Part shown: positions 16,380 to 26,009 of the stretch, one piece after another
Layout of the letters: every line of letters begins with the position of its first letter
Position numbering within the stretch: the stretch's first letter is position 1
From: Saprospiraceae bacterium
GTDB taxonomy: Bacteria > Bacteroidota > Bacteroidia > Chitinophagales > Saprospiraceae
Length of the DNA: 36,679 bases
Assembly (NCBI GenBank): GCA_019187365.1
Contig: JABARE010000008.1
Location: 1-36,679 of the forward strand
Direction: 5' to 3'
Translations under genes and position numbers: made by a program
The notes under the pieces: generated by a model
The model's input: only the letters and a program-made list of their open reading frames with translations
What the model was told of the DNA's origin: nothing
Database searches by the model: none

Positions 16380-19300
16380 GGGTAAATGATTTGAATGTAA
16401 GTGAATACAGCAGGGGAATGACGTAAAGGGTAAGAAAGGCCGCCATGGCCGTTCCACCGATGACGACCGAAGCCAGGGGGATGGTGGCTTCCGATCCGCC
16501 TGTCCTCATGAGCACCGTAGGGAGTAAGCCGAAGATGGTTGTCAACGAGGTCATCAGCACGGGCCGGAAGCGGTCGTTGGCGGCCAGGAGGGTAGCTTCT
16601 TTTTCCGGGTGACCCTCCTCCAACAGCGCGTTGATCCGGTCAATGAGCAGGTTGCCGTAGGAAGCGGCAATGCCCACCATCATGATCACGCCCATAATGG
16701 TTTGGATGCTCCATACGATGTTGCCGATGTACATCGATAGTGCAACTCCGATAAGCCCCAGAGGAAAGGTTGACAGAGCGATGGCTGTTTGACGAAAACT
16801 GCGGAAGAGCGGCAGGATAATCAACGCGGCGAAAGCAATGGAAAGAACCAAGCCCAGCCCCAGGCCGCTGAAGGATTCCCGGATGGCGGCAACTTCGCCC
16901 TGAAAACTTGCAGAATAGCCTTTAGGCAATTGCATGGATGCAACGCGCTTTCGGGCTTCGTCCGACACGCTGCCAAGATCATCCCCTTCTACTCCTGCAT
17001 ATACGTTAAAAACGCGCATGAGATTTTGATGGTTGATCTCAACGGGGTTGAGGCCATCGCCAATTTTTGCAAAATTTCGAAACGGAATGGTAGCATCTCG
17101 ATTTCTTGAGGGTACCGCAACATTTTCGAGCGCATTGTACTGGTTGATTTCTTTTTCCGGATAGGTTACTCCTACGTAATAGTGGTTTCCGTTGTGTTCG
17201 TCGATCCAAAAGGCTTTGTCGAAAGTCGCTGTCGAATTGAGAGCAGCCACGAGATTTTTTATGGCGCTTACCGGATCGACGCCAAGGGAAGCTGCGCGCA
17301 TCCGGTCGATGTCGATGTTCTTAGCGGGTTGGTCGATCCGTTGCAGGATTCGCACGTCGCGGGTGGCAGGTATGGAGGCGATCGTATCTCTTATGCGAAC
17401 TGCGATGTTTTGCAGGATCTTCAGGTCGTTTCCTACAATTTGAACGTCGATGGGAGCTGGCTTCCCTTCATTCAGAGCCGCTGTCAACATACCACCGGTA
17501 TTGAAGCTCAGCTCAACGCCGGGAAATTCGCGTTTCATGAGTAAGCGCAGTCGCTCGGCATATTCAAAGGATGATGTGTGGTGATTTTCCTTCAGCTGGA
17601 TCCCGATAAAAGCATCCTGCGTTCCGGAATTAGGGGTATAAACGGCAGGAAGGTCGTAAAAAACACCGATGTTGGAAATAATCTGCTCGAGGTCGCTTCC
17701 TGATTCGCGACGAATGAGTGACTCCATTTCTGCAACCATGCGCTCTGTTTCCCTGAGGGGAGTACCCGATTCAGCGCGCACCTGAATTTCCATTTGCCCG
17801 ACGTCGGATCGTGGAAACAGTTCGTAGCCTGCATTCAGCAAAAGGTATGTGCTAATTGCGAAGCAGGAAGCAACCATGCACAAGGTCAAACGCCGGTGCC
17901 GAAAGACCCAGACAAGGCTTTTCGCATACTGGGCCCGTATGCGATGAAATGCGCTGGTGCCTTGTGTGGAAGGGACATTACGTTCTAAAGATAACTTCTG
18001 CCCATTTTCTCTGTTTCGAAACAGGTATGCGCAGGTCACCGGGATGATGGTGACCGAAAAGAGATACGAACCCATCATGGCGCCACCCACGGTGATTGCC
18101 AGTGGGGAAAACAGGAATCGCGTAATGCCGGTGAGAAAAAATACAGGAAAAAATATGACGACGATGACCAGGGTTGATGCCAGTATTGGCATTGCAATTT
18201 CCCGGACGCCTTCCCTGGCAGCAAGAAACGAATCGCTCCCAAGGCGCATACGTCGATCAATGTTTTCAACGACTACGATGGAATTGTCAACGAGCAAACC
18301 CAGAACGAGCACGATCCCACCCAAGGTTACCGCGTTGACGGATTGCCCCATGATGTACCAAACAATTGCGGTAAACAGAAGGGACAACGGAAGACTGATT
18401 GCTACTGCAACGGATGAGCGAACGTTTCCGAGGAATAGGAAGAGAACGAGAAGAACGAGTCCAAAGCCACCTGCAATCGCGCTTTTCAGGCCGTCGATGG
18501 AATTGCGGACGTAAGACGACTGATCAAAGATGACCTGGAGTTCCACATCCGGGGGAAGGCGCTGCCGGAGAAGCGGTATGGCGTCGCGGACGGCATCAAC
18601 GGCCTCAATGGTATTGGATCCCGGCCTTTTGTAAATGGGCAGGTACACTTGTTCGCTTCCATCCACACGTGCGATGTTGGTCTGAATGGCCTGTGCATCT
18701 TCGGTACGACCTATGTCTTTAATATAAACGGGTCTCCCGTTGCGACGCAGGATCTCGATGTCGTCAAATTCACGGATGTCGCGAATCATCCCCTTTGCAG
18801 AGATGCCATAGTTCACATTGCCCAGTTGTGCAATGCCGGAAGGGATCATCGTAGTATTGCGTTGTATTGCCTCCTGCACCTGTGTTTGAGAGATGCCCAG
18901 GGCTTCCAGCCGGTCAGGATCAACGTACACGTAAATTCGGCGAAGGGCTCCACCATAGGCAGCAGGAGCTATAATGCCCTTCACCCCACTCAGCATTTGA
19001 CGGAGAGAATAGTAGGCCACGTCGTACAACTCGGATCCGGACTTTTCAGAACTTCGGACGGTAAGCAGCATCAGGGGTTGTGATGCGGTCGGATCGAAGG
19101 GCTGGATCATTGGAGGCAGGGTTCCGGGTGGTTGATAATACATATCGCTCATGGCGTAGGAGCTTGCATTTGCCATGGCCTCTGCCGGATCGACGTCCTC
19201 GCCATAAAAATTGGTCACGATGCTGACGCCCATTATACTTTTTGACAGCTGTTTCTCAATTCCGGGTGATTGACCGGTCCACCGTTCCATTCGACTGGTA

Positions 19301-19482
19301 ATGTCTTTTTCGACGACTTCAGCGGGCATGCCTGGATAAAGAGTAAGGATTTGCATGGCCGACTTTCTGAATTGGGGGAGAATGTCGACCGGCGTTCTTG
19401 GGAGGGTTACGGCGGCCAACAAGACGACGACAATGGCCAGCACAACCACCAGATATGGATTTTTGAAAGAAGTTTGAATCAT
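16363..19482 (-). CDS. RND-family efflux pump (inner membrane transporter)
   Basis: 1039 residues, full length for an AcrB/CusA-type transporter with twelve membrane segments in two repeats. It starts MIQTSFKNPYLVVVLAIVVV, has the N-terminal porter motif (LPRTPVDILPQF), and in TM4 carries LGLLVDNSIVVVENIDR, where D399-N400 takes the place of the D-D proton-relay pair of AcrB; DN at this site is common in related pumps. The second half has the matching motifs (GVIMMVGIAASYGNLLIDRI, and RFRPVLMTSLTTIFGLLP). It is the first gene of a pump-adaptor-channel operon with overlapping genes. A His-rich small exported protein is encoded upstream, which hints at metal export, but the substrate is not shown. 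Confidence 0.95.
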   Translation of the reverse strand: MIQTSFKNPYLVVVLAIVVVLLAAVTLPRTPVDILPQFRKSAMQILTLYPGMPAEVVEKDITSRMERWTGQSPGIEKQLSKSIMGVSIVTNFYGEDVDPAEAMANASSYAMSDMYYQPPGTLPPMIQPFDPTASQPLMLLTVRSSEKSGSELYDVAYYSLRQMLSGVKGIIAPAAYGGALRRIYVYVDPDRLEALGISQTQVQEAIQRNTTMIPSGIAQLGNVNYGISAKGMIRDIREFDDIEILRRNGRPVYIKDIGRTEDAQAIQTNIARVDGSEQVYLPIYKRPGSNTIEAVDAVRDAIPLLRQRLPPDVELQVIFDQSSYVRNSIDGLKSAIAGGFGLVLLVLFLFLGNVRSSVAVAISLPLSLLFTAIVWYIMGQSVNAVTLGGIVLVLGLLVDNSIVVVENIDRRMRLGSDSFLAAREGVREIAMPILASTLVIVVIFFPVFFLTGITRFLFSPLAITVGGAMMGSYLFSVTIIPVTCAYLFRNRENGQKLSLERNVPSTQGTSAFHRIRAQYAKSLVWVFRHRRLTLCMVASCFAISTYLLLNAGYELFPRSDVGQMEIQVRAESGTPLRETERMVAEMESLIRRESGSDLEQIISNIGVFYDLPAVYTPNSGTQDAFIGIQLKENHHTSSFEYAERLRLLMKREFPGVELSFNTGGMLTAALNEGKPAPIDVQIVGNDLKILQNIAVRIRDTIASIPATRDVRILQRIDQPAKNIDIDRMRAASLGVDPVSAIKNLVAALNSTATFDKAFWIDEHNGNHYYVGVTYPEKEINQYNALENVAVPSRNRDATIPFRNFAKIGDGLNPVEINHQNLMRVFNVYAGVEGDDLGSVSDEARKRVASMQLPKGYSASFQGEVAAIRESFSGLGLGLVLSIAFAALIILPLFRSFRQTAIALSTFPLGLIGVALSMYIGNIVWSIQTIMGVIMMVGIAASYGNLLIDRINALLEEGHPEKEATLLAANDRFRPVLMTSLTTIFGLLPTVLMRTGGSEATIPLASVVIGGTAMAAFLTLYVIPLLYSLTFKSFTHDQQQ

Positions 19483-19555
19483 AAGGACACTTCGGATTTT
19501 GTATTAAACCAGGGTATCCCATGCGCTACCGTGCGCACTGGGATCTTTCGGCGGG

Positions 19556-19594
19556 GTCTGGTTGAAGAACCCGGGTATTTCAGAATACCCAGAC
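19556..19594. other. Compound hairpin before the RND operon
   Basis: GGGTATT (19573-19579) pairs perfectly with AATACCC (19584-19590) around a 4-nt loop, and GTCTGG (19556-19561) pairs with CCAGAC (19589-19594) outside it, sharing the two C residues. It lies in the 229-nt gap between the His-rich gene and the pump gene. With no T-run it is not a standard terminator; it might attenuate or process the transcript. Confidence 0.35.
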
Positions 19595-19711
19595 TGTTGC
19601 AACAGAAGAAGAGTGGGATGCGCCTGATGCGGACGAAAGGCGCAGTTCCGGCAATCCGTTGCGTACGGCACGCAAGCCGCTACAGCAGGCAATCAACCCT
19701 ACCGCAAAGGC

Positions 19712-20113
19712 TTATGCAAAAGGAGGTCCGCGAAGTGTCTGGGAGCCGGGTGGCGGGTCAGAGTCGCTCCCTGGTCCTGTAACCGGAGGACTGCTGCATT
19801 GGAAAAATTCAGGAAGGTGTAATGTAAATGGAGGGTCTTGGCTTTGGGCAGGCAAGTCAATGTGGATGAAAACATCCTTTTCTTGCGGCAACTGAAAGGC
19901 ATCCGTTTTGGCCACGGTATGGTGGCAATGCATGGGCGGCCACCATGCAGGGACATCCCCCTGGTACTGCCGGCGCATTTCGCAGGGACTGGGGCCCTGA
20001 TGGGCATGATGTTCATGTCCAAAAGGGTGCTCCAGGCAAACCAGTTGCCAGGGTATGCTCACCAGACCCAATAAGGCCATAAGAGCCAGAGCGCATTTAC
20101 GATGCCTGAACAT
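19712..20113 (-). CDS. Small His-rich exported protein upstream of the RND operon
   Basis: 133 residues from the ATG at 20113 (a TTG at 20116 is in frame). A signal peptide or anchor (KCALALMALLGLVSIPWQLV) is followed by a His/Cys-rich segment: CLEHPFGHEHHAHQGPSPCE, then the block MRRQYQGDVPAWWPPMHCHH. The mixture of His, Cys and Met suggests metal binding in the periplasm. I recall similar small proteins with the G(D)..(W/F)WPPMHCHK pattern ahead of Bacteroidota efflux operons, but no function is established. The C-terminal Pro-rich tail looks disordered. The orientation and position fit an accessory or sensory role for the pump; that is inference. Confidence 0.7.
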   Translation of the reverse strand: MFRHRKCALALMALLGLVSIPWQLVCLEHPFGHEHHAHQGPSPCEMRRQYQGDVPAWWPPMHCHHTVAKTDAFQLPQEKDVFIHIDLPAQSQDPPFTLHLPEFFQCSSPPVTGPGSDSDPPPGSQTLRGPPFA

Positions 20114-20230
20114 CAACCAGACAAAGCTAATCCATTTCCGTTAACTGTTTCCTTCCGGTCCGGAGGAGGGTATTTCTGGCGGATCCATTATGTTGACATG
20201 CGTTTGAGCGGGTGGACCATTTCTTTTTTC

Positions 20231-20238
20231 TATATTTG
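20231..20238 (+). promoter_or_regulatory. Candidate -7 promoter element
   Basis: TATATTTG matches TAnnTTTG, about 70 nt before the ATG at 20309. A TTTG lies 24 nt upstream (20203-20206), slightly farther than the usual -33 spacing. It would transcribe the hypothetical gene and perhaps the kinase behind it. Confidence 0.5.
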
Positions 20239-20308
20239 TTTAAATTTCGTACGTCCGCAAGACGGCCTGTGAGGAGCCCTTTTCGAAACCGCCATTAAAC
20301 CAATTCAT

Positions 20309-20824
20309 ATGTCCAGATCAAGATCATTTCAGGCAAGTACCGACAGCCTGTTGGCTTTTGCTGATGCTTCGAGTCCCATGGTGCGGACGACATTTTCCTA
20401 TTCCCGGGTTGCGTCCTGGTTCAGCGCCAAGGACCCGGATTTCGTGGCCGTTGACCAGGCACAGGTCGTGATTTCCGGACTGACACGGACTGTTTATGCA
20501 CTGGTAGCTTACAAAAGCGGACAACCGGATGCGACCATTTTGAAGGGCGACCTTCCCTGTCCTGACATGTGTCTGCCTCCTCCGCCGTCGGGATCCTTGC
20601 CAACGGGCATTTCGGGAGTTCCCGGGTACAACACGTTTGACAAAGCGGATTTCAGCGCTTTGCTCGATCACATTGACACACAACAATGGGCATATCTTGA
20701 CATTTTGCAAGCGAAAGTCGACCAGTCTTCCAGTGTAAATTCGCTGGCAGCATGCGGCAACGACGGCAGTGCCGTGCGCACGCAGTCGGGAGACCCTGTT
20801 TATGTGAGCGTGTCGGCGGTTTAA
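20309..20824 (+). CDS. Hypothetical protein
   Basis: 171 residues, starting at an ATG downstream of a promoter-like motif. There is no signal peptide or membrane segment. The sequence is Ser/Asp-rich, with a Pro/Cys stretch in the middle (DLPCPDMCLPPPPSG) and a Cys near the end, and looks globular otherwise. I do not recognise a domain. It is followed after 102 nt by the two-component kinase on the same strand; whether it belongs to that system cannot be told. No frame on the other strand is convincing here, and codon use resembles its neighbours. Confidence 0.6.
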   Translation: MSRSRSFQASTDSLLAFADASSPMVRTTFSYSRVASWFSAKDPDFVAVDQAQVVISGLTRTVYALVAYKSGQPDATILKGDLPCPDMCLPPPPSGSLPTGISGVPGYNTFDKADFSALLDHIDTQQWAYLDILQAKVDQSSSVNSLAACGNDGSAVRTQSGDPVYVSVSAV

Positions 20825-20926
20825 GCCGAACGGGATCCGCATTATGGAGTGGATACAGACGATTCTGCGTCCATCGCCCATGTGAATTGCATATCTTGAT
20901 ATCTTGCACGGGAATCCCCGCGGGCG

Positions 20927-23900
20927 ATGAAGTGCAAATCAGCAGAATGGAATACTTCGTTGAAAGAAATGATCAGCGCTGCGGCTGCCATGCTTTTCGG
21001 ATGGGTTTACTCCTCTCTGTGTAACTGGCGGTGGGCACCACAGTTTTTTCTGTCCGTTGCATGTGTAGGTTCCGTCCTGGCGCAGCTCAATGTCGTGCCG
21101 TTTGCCGAGACCTGTGGCTTTATAAGCCGCTCTCCTGACGGATTGGTTTACCTGGGGACCCTGGAGGATGTTTACGTGTACGATGGCTTGGCGATCCGGC
21201 CCGGATCTATGATCCGTCGTGGCAGTCACAACATCCAGAGCCCGTTTTTTTTTGACGGGAGGGGAAATGTTTGGTTTAGCTGTTACGATGGACTGGTACG
21301 CTACGACCGGAATACACGGACATCGCAAAAGTTCCAATGCCGAATACAGGCTGGAGGCTTTCACAACAGTGATTATTACGCTTTCGATTTTGATTCAATC
21401 CGGAGGGAGGTTTTGCTGAAGCAGGGTACGGATGTGTACCGGTTTTCTGAAAGGGACAGTTCTTTTAAACTTCTTGTAAGAGGCATACCGGGGCGAAGGA
21501 TGTGCAGGAACGATTACGGGAACCAATATTTTTGTTACTACTACACCGATGAACCGGGGATTCTGGATCTGGATTCAGCATCGGTGAACATCCCAAAGTT
21601 CCGACCGGTTACAGGATGGCCAGGAGGCAAAATGGCCCAGGAGATGCTATCGTTGGCACCGGACCGGCTGCTGATAGCGGGCGAGGGAGGTTTGTTTTTA
21701 GCAGAAATTTCCAATCTGGCCTTGAAACCTATGCTATGGCGCGGGCAACCAGTTGGCGATGTGTTGTGTGTGGTGATGCCCATGCAGGATTACCTTCTTG
21801 TCAGCACCCGTGACCGCGGAGTCCTCGAAGTTGCGTTGGACCCGGGTGGATCAATAGCAGCCATCAGGCCGTTTGGGCCATTGGGTGAGTTGCCGGCTCC
21901 TGAACAAATGTTCGTTGATGCGGGCGGGACTGTTTTTCTGAGTTCTTACGGGCACTACATTGCCCATTTTCTTCCTGGAAAACAGAAGTTCCGGGTACTT
22001 CGCTTTGGTCAGTTTACCGCAGGATCCGGACGTTTCGCCCAGGACAGATTGGTGTTAAATGCGCTTTCAGGAAAGCAGTTTGCTCTGGAAATTCCCGGTG
22101 ACGCGTTCCGCGAATTGGCACCAGGAGAAGAAGTGGCTCTGCCACCCGAACGATCGTTCGGAAAAAACAAATTGTTGATTGAGGCACTTCCCAAAAAATA
22201 CTTACAAACGTTTGTTAGTCCTGAAAACGAAAAATACCGGCACCCTCCGCAGGTATTCCGGCTGCACGCCGGCGACGGGGATTGGATGCTCAGCAGTACC
22301 GACGGCAGGTTGTTCCGCTGGAACGCCGGCACCTGGGAGGAGCAGGATTGTCCTTCGGCTGGAGGCAAGCTCATCAATTTTTGTGCCCATGTGCCGGGGG
22401 TTCTGAGCCTTAGCGCAGTTAACCTGGAAATGCTGCGTTTCCACGACCCGGAAGATCCCCAAAAAATTATTTCGAAGATTCCTTTTAGCGGGGATATCTA
22501 CCGGGCGGCATTCGACAACCGCCGGCAGCTCATCTACCTGGCAACGACTCAGGGATTGCTGCAGTTACAATTGCCGCAATGGCGCGACAGCCTGATATCG
22601 CCACGCCCGGTGGTAGGAGAGAATGCGTGCAGGTGCGTTGTGCTTGACCGTCAGGGAACGCTTTGGTTGACGACGCGCCATCGACTGCTTCGTTATCATC
22701 CTGAAAAAGCAAAGTTCGAGGTGTATTCAGAAGCGGATGGTACCGGGCCGGGCAGTTTCCTGGAAGGAGGCTGCGGATTATTAAAAGGGGATTCACTATA
22801 TTTTGTCAAAGACCAATGCCTGGTCGTGGTTGATCCGAACAGAATCAGGCTGCAATCTGTACCTGTCCCGGTGATATTGAGCAATATGTCCATCCATTAC
22901 GGACAGAACATTGCAGACGACAGCCTTGCAGGAATGACTTCCCTCTTTTTGAGTTACCGGAGAAACGCGGTGGGATTTGACGTACAGGCTGTTGATTACT
23001 CAGATCCCGCTTCCGCGCGCGTGCGCTATCGGCTCGAGGGACACAACGAAAGGTGGATCGTATCTGACCAGCCTCGAACACATGTGCAGTATGCCCTGTT
23101 ATCGCCCGGACGCTACCGCTTTGTTGCAGAGGCCATCTCCACCGACGGCACGGTAGGTAGTGGGAGGCGAATCCTCCACCTTGAAGTGGAGCGGCCCTAC
23201 TGGATGCGTTGGTGGTTCAGGATGGCGGTTGCAGCTGCCATTCTTGGAATGGGGCTGGTGGTCTTTCGAGCCTATTACCTGAGGCAGATTGAGCGAAGGG
23301 ACCTCGTTCTTCGGGAACAAAAATTGTTGCTCGACAGACAGCAAGCCATCGAAAAGGAGCGAAGCCGCATTGCCGCAGAGATGCACGACGATCTTGGATC
23401 AGGGCTAACGACCATTCGGTATTTGAGCAGTCGCGCACTGAGAGCAGCCTCCACGGAAGAAGAGCGCCTGCAAATAGGTCGCATTGCCGAGCAGAGCAAC
23501 GATCTTGTGCGCAGCATGTCAGAGATCATCTGGGCGCTGAACGTCCGCAACGACAGCCTTTACAATTTGCTGGCCTATCTCCGGCGTTATGCCTTTGAAT
23601 ACCTTGAGGACCGCGGCCTCCAGATAGAGTGGAATCAGGCAGCAAGCTTGCAGGATGCTCCACTGAGCGGCGAAAAGCGCCGAAACGTACACCTCATCGC
23701 AAAGGAAGCGCTGCACAACATCGTGCGGCACTCGGGAGCCAGCAGGGTGCTCGTCCATGCAAAAGAGGAAAACGGAGGGTTCGTTTCAATCAGCATTTGC
23801 GACAACGGACACGGGTTTGATCCGGCTTCCATCCGGGACGGGGCCAACGGCCTGGAAAACATGCAGCGACGTGCTGCCCGTATTAGTGGGAAACTCGATG

Positions 23901-23965
23901 TTGCCACTTCCCCTGAAGGGACCTGCCTTCACCTGCATTTTATGGCAGACGGCTCCACGCACTAA
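20927..23965 (+). CDS. Two-component sensor kinase with beta-propeller sensor (HisKA_3 type)
   Basis: 1012 residues from 20927; ATGs at 20969 and 20990 are alternative starts, the last giving a shorter leader to the signal segment APQFFLSVACVGSVLAQ. A long periplasmic region holds propeller repeats of the ligand-binding Reg_prop type (for example DGRGNVWFSCYDGLVRYDRN, LDRQGTLWLTTRHRLLRYHP), then a Y_Y_Y immunoglobulin-like domain (about 690-755, VRYRLEGHNERWIVSDQP) and one membrane segment (about 761-783). A coiled linker leads to the HisKA_3 box ERSRIAAEMHDDLGSGLTTI with phospho-acceptor H820, and an HATPase with N931 (EALHNIVRHS) and D959 (DNGHGF). It resembles NarX/LytS-like kinases. The response regulator two genes downstream is the likely partner. 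Confidence 0.93.
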   Translation: MKCKSAEWNTSLKEMISAAAAMLFGWVYSSLCNWRWAPQFFLSVACVGSVLAQLNVVPFAETCGFISRSPDGLVYLGTLEDVYVYDGLAIRPGSMIRRGSHNIQSPFFFDGRGNVWFSCYDGLVRYDRNTRTSQKFQCRIQAGGFHNSDYYAFDFDSIRREVLLKQGTDVYRFSERDSSFKLLVRGIPGRRMCRNDYGNQYFCYYYTDEPGILDLDSASVNIPKFRPVTGWPGGKMAQEMLSLAPDRLLIAGEGGLFLAEISNLALKPMLWRGQPVGDVLCVVMPMQDYLLVSTRDRGVLEVALDPGGSIAAIRPFGPLGELPAPEQMFVDAGGTVFLSSYGHYIAHFLPGKQKFRVLRFGQFTAGSGRFAQDRLVLNALSGKQFALEIPGDAFRELAPGEEVALPPERSFGKNKLLIEALPKKYLQTFVSPENEKYRHPPQVFRLHAGDGDWMLSSTDGRLFRWNAGTWEEQDCPSAGGKLINFCAHVPGVLSLSAVNLEMLRFHDPEDPQKIISKIPFSGDIYRAAFDNRRQLIYLATTQGLLQLQLPQWRDSLISPRPVVGENACRCVVLDRQGTLWLTTRHRLLRYHPEKAKFEVYSEADGTGPGSFLEGGCGLLKGDSLYFVKDQCLVVVDPNRIRLQSVPVPVILSNMSIHYGQNIADDSLAGMTSLFLSYRRNAVGFDVQAVDYSDPASARVRYRLEGHNERWIVSDQPRTHVQYALLSPGRYRFVAEAISTDGTVGSGRRILHLEVERPYWMRWWFRMAVAAAILGMGLVVFRAYYLRQIERRDLVLREQKLLLDRQQAIEKERSRIAAEMHDDLGSGLTTIRYLSSRALRAASTEEERLQIGRIAEQSNDLVRSMSEIIWALNVRNDSLYNLLAYLRRYAFEYLEDRGLQIEWNQAASLQDAPLSGEKRRNVHLIAKEALHNIVRHSGASRVLVHAKEENGGFVSISICDNGHGFDPASIRDGANGLENMQRRAARISGKLDVATSPEGTCLHLHFMADGSTH

Positions 23966-24013
23966 CCAAGGTTACGCTTTTATCTGAATTGAACAGTCGA
24001 CCTTTGATGTGCC

Positions 24014-24334
24014 GTGAAACGCGCAAGCATATACCTGGAGGGGGTGGTACTGGAGATTTACAGCGACTGGACGGGAAGGGAGCGGGTGTTCGTCAATGGC
24101 AAATGCATCAGCGAGCATCGTGGAATTTTCAAAGGCGCGCACCGGTTCAGCCATGAGGGCAAGAACTTTAGATTGCACATGAACCCATTTCCGTGTTGCG
24201 GAACCTTCACCCTTTACTGCGACGAAATGCCGGTGGTTGAGTCCGGGCGCAGCGGATGCTTCCCTGCGGTGGTTATTTTTATTCTTTCCATGGTACTTTT
24301 GCACTTGTTGTGGGATTGGTTGGAGGGGCTATAG
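24014..24334 (+). CDS. Small protein with C-terminal membrane segment, between kinase and regulator
   Basis: 106 residues from a GTG start at 24014, 48 nt after the kinase stop. The first 75 residues look like a small beta-rich domain (VLEIYSDWTGRERVFVNGKC, HRFSHEGKNFRLHMN), with Cys residues in PFPCCGTFTLYC; the last 25 are a hydrophobic helix (FPAVVIFILSMVLLHLLWDW) that would anchor it in the membrane. I do not recognise a named family. Its position between a sensor kinase and its regulator suggests a connector role, but that is inference. The in-frame GTG and the coherent domain plus anchor argue that it is real. Confidence 0.65.
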   Translation: MKRASIYLEGVVLEIYSDWTGRERVFVNGKCISEHRGIFKGAHRFSHEGKNFRLHMNPFPCCGTFTLYCDEMPVVESGRSGCFPAVVIFILSMVLLHLLWDWLEGL

Positions 24335-24385
24335 TTTTCAAGGAGCTCCGCTACATCAAAAGAAAAGGGCCTTCACTGATTGTTT

Positions 24386-25006
24386 ATGAAAGTTGCGATT
24401 CTGGAAGACCTCAAAGAAGTTGCGCTCGAATTGTGCGAGTTGCTCGATTCGACGCCAGGGATGACGTGCACCCAGGTCTATTTCAACGCTGAAGATGCCA
24501 TGCACTTCCTGCCCCAGCAACCAGCCGATGTATTGCTCGTCGATATCGGACTGCCGCGCGCAAGCGGAATCGAGGCCATAGAAAATTTATCAGAAACTTG
24601 TCCTGGAATGCAGTTTTGCATGTTTACGGTTTATGAAGACGACGACAAGATCTTTCAGTCGCTGAAGGCAGGTGCACGCGGATACATATTAAAGGGATCG
24701 CCACCCCAGAAGATCGTCGATGCGCTGTTAGAGCTGCATGCCGGTGGATCGCCCATGTCGCCGAGCATTGCGCGCCGCGTTCTCGAAGAGCTGCAGCGCC
24801 ACGTTCCCACTGCCGCTGCCGAAGTTCTTCCCCTCAATGCCCGCGAGAAGGAGTTGCTCACCATGCTTTCGCAGGGAATGCTCTATAAGGAAATTGCCTC
24901 ACAAATGGAGACGACCATTGGAACGGTAAAGCAGTCCATCCACCGGATCTACGGAAAATTGCAGGTGACCAACCGCACCGAAGCCATCAACAAACTGAAG
25001 CGTTGA
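24386..25006 (+). CDS. NarL/LuxR-type response regulator
   Basis: 206 residues from the ATG at 24386 (MKVAILED). The receiver domain has the acidic pocket ED at residues 7-8, the phosphorylation site D53 in LLVDIGLPRASG, the Thr of MFTVYEDDD and the Lys of ARGYILKGSPP. A LuxR/GerE helix-turn-helix follows at about 145-206 (LNAREKELLTMLSQGMLYKE, IGTVKQSIHRIYGKLQVTNR). This is a DNA-binding transcriptional regulator that should take the phosphate from the HisKA_3 kinase upstream. Its targets are unknown; neighbouring genes such as the hypothetical at 20309 are candidates. Confidence 0.94.
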   Translation: MKVAILEDLKEVALELCELLDSTPGMTCTQVYFNAEDAMHFLPQQPADVLLVDIGLPRASGIEAIENLSETCPGMQFCMFTVYEDDDKIFQSLKAGARGYILKGSPPQKIVDALLELHAGGSPMSPSIARRVLEELQRHVPTAAAEVLPLNAREKELLTMLSQGMLYKEIASQMETTIGTVKQSIHRIYGKLQVTNRTEAINKLKR

Positions 25007-25049
25007 AAGAGACGTTTGTAGTCGGGAGATGATGTTTTTAGGGTTCTAT

Positions 25050-26009
25050 TCACCCTTTGACCGAAATGACGTAGATTAAATAGGCGATGTAACAGGAAAG
25101 CAACATTCCGCCCTGCCACCGCTCGAGCAAACGCTTGCGGCCGATGTACATGAACCAAAAAAGGACGATGCTGGCCAGAATGACGACGAAAATGTCGCCG
25201 TTGTCGTTTGGATTGAAAGGCAGCGGCCTGATGATGGAGCTGGATCCGAGTACAAAAAAGACGTTGAAAATATTGGACCCGACGACGTTACCGATGGCTA
25301 TATCCGCCTTGTGCTTATAGGCTGCTACGGCAGATGTGATCAATTCCGGAAGAGACGTTCCAACCGCTACAATGGTCAGTCCGATGAGAGACTGGCTCAC
25401 TCCGAGTGCTCCGGCCATTTTTACGGCGCCATCGACCACCCATTTTCCTCCCGCGAAGAGGGCGACGAGGCCAAGACCAACGTAAGCGCTTGCCCGGAAG
25501 GGAGAGATTAGCGGGATGTCGGTTTCGAGGATGTCTTCTTCCGACTTCGTGATGCTGAATACGTAGTACATGAAAATGCTCATGAACAGAAAACAGACCA
25601 GCCCGTCTATCCTTGAGAAAACGGAAGCCGCCGCACCGTCGAACAAGGCATCGTTGGCGGCAAGACCTACGAACAGCGCCGCCAGCAGGCTGAGGGGGAT
25701 TTCCTTCAAGACGGTGTTTCTCTTGGCTGCTATGGGATGAATGAGTGCGGCGATGCCCAGTACGAGAAAGATGTTGGCAATGTTGCTCCCCAAGACATTT
25801 CCTATGGCGATCTCCGTGTTGCCGGAATTGGCTGCTAGGATATTGACGATGAGTTCAGGTGCTGACGTACCAAATGCCACAACGGTCAGGCCAATGACAA
25901 TCGGTGAGATGTTAAATTTTTGAGCCAGGGCAGATGCACCGTCGACCAGGAGGTCACCCCCTTTCAACAAGAACACCAACCCGACGGCAAATAAAACATA
26001 GGTGATCAT
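25050..26009 (-). CDS. Calcium/sodium antiporter (YrbG/CaCA family)
   Basis: 319 residues with ten hydrophobic segments. Both alpha repeats of the cation/Ca2+ exchanger family are present: VIGLTVVAFGTSAPELIVNI with AIGNVLGSNIANIFLVLG in the first half, and LIGLTIVAVGTSLPELITSA with AIGNVVGSNIFNVFFVLG in the second. The GTSxPE and GNVxGSN motifs hold the ion-binding Glu and Asn residues. It exchanges Na+ (or K+ and Na+) for Ca2+ in the inner membrane. It is convergent with the response regulator gene with a 43-nt gap that has only a weak 5-bp hairpin. Confidence 0.95.
   Translation of the reverse strand: MITYVLFAVGLVFLLKGGDLLVDGASALAQKFNISPIVIGLTVVAFGTSAPELIVNILAANSGNTEIAIGNVLGSNIANIFLVLGIAALIHPIAAKRNTVLKEIPLSLLAALFVGLAANDALFDGAAASVFSRIDGLVCFLFMSIFMYYVFSITKSEEDILETDIPLISPFRASAYVGLGLVALFAGGKWVVDGAVKMAGALGVSQSLIGLTIVAVGTSLPELITSAVAAYKHKADIAIGNVVGSNIFNVFFVLGSSSIIRPLPFNPNDNGDIFVVILASIVLFWFMYIGRKRLLERWQGGMLLSCYIAYLIYVISVKG

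Noticed and set aside
25040..25056. AGGGT/ACCCT hairpin between convergent genes
   Set aside because: Five-bp stem and no T-run in either direction; too weak to call a terminator.
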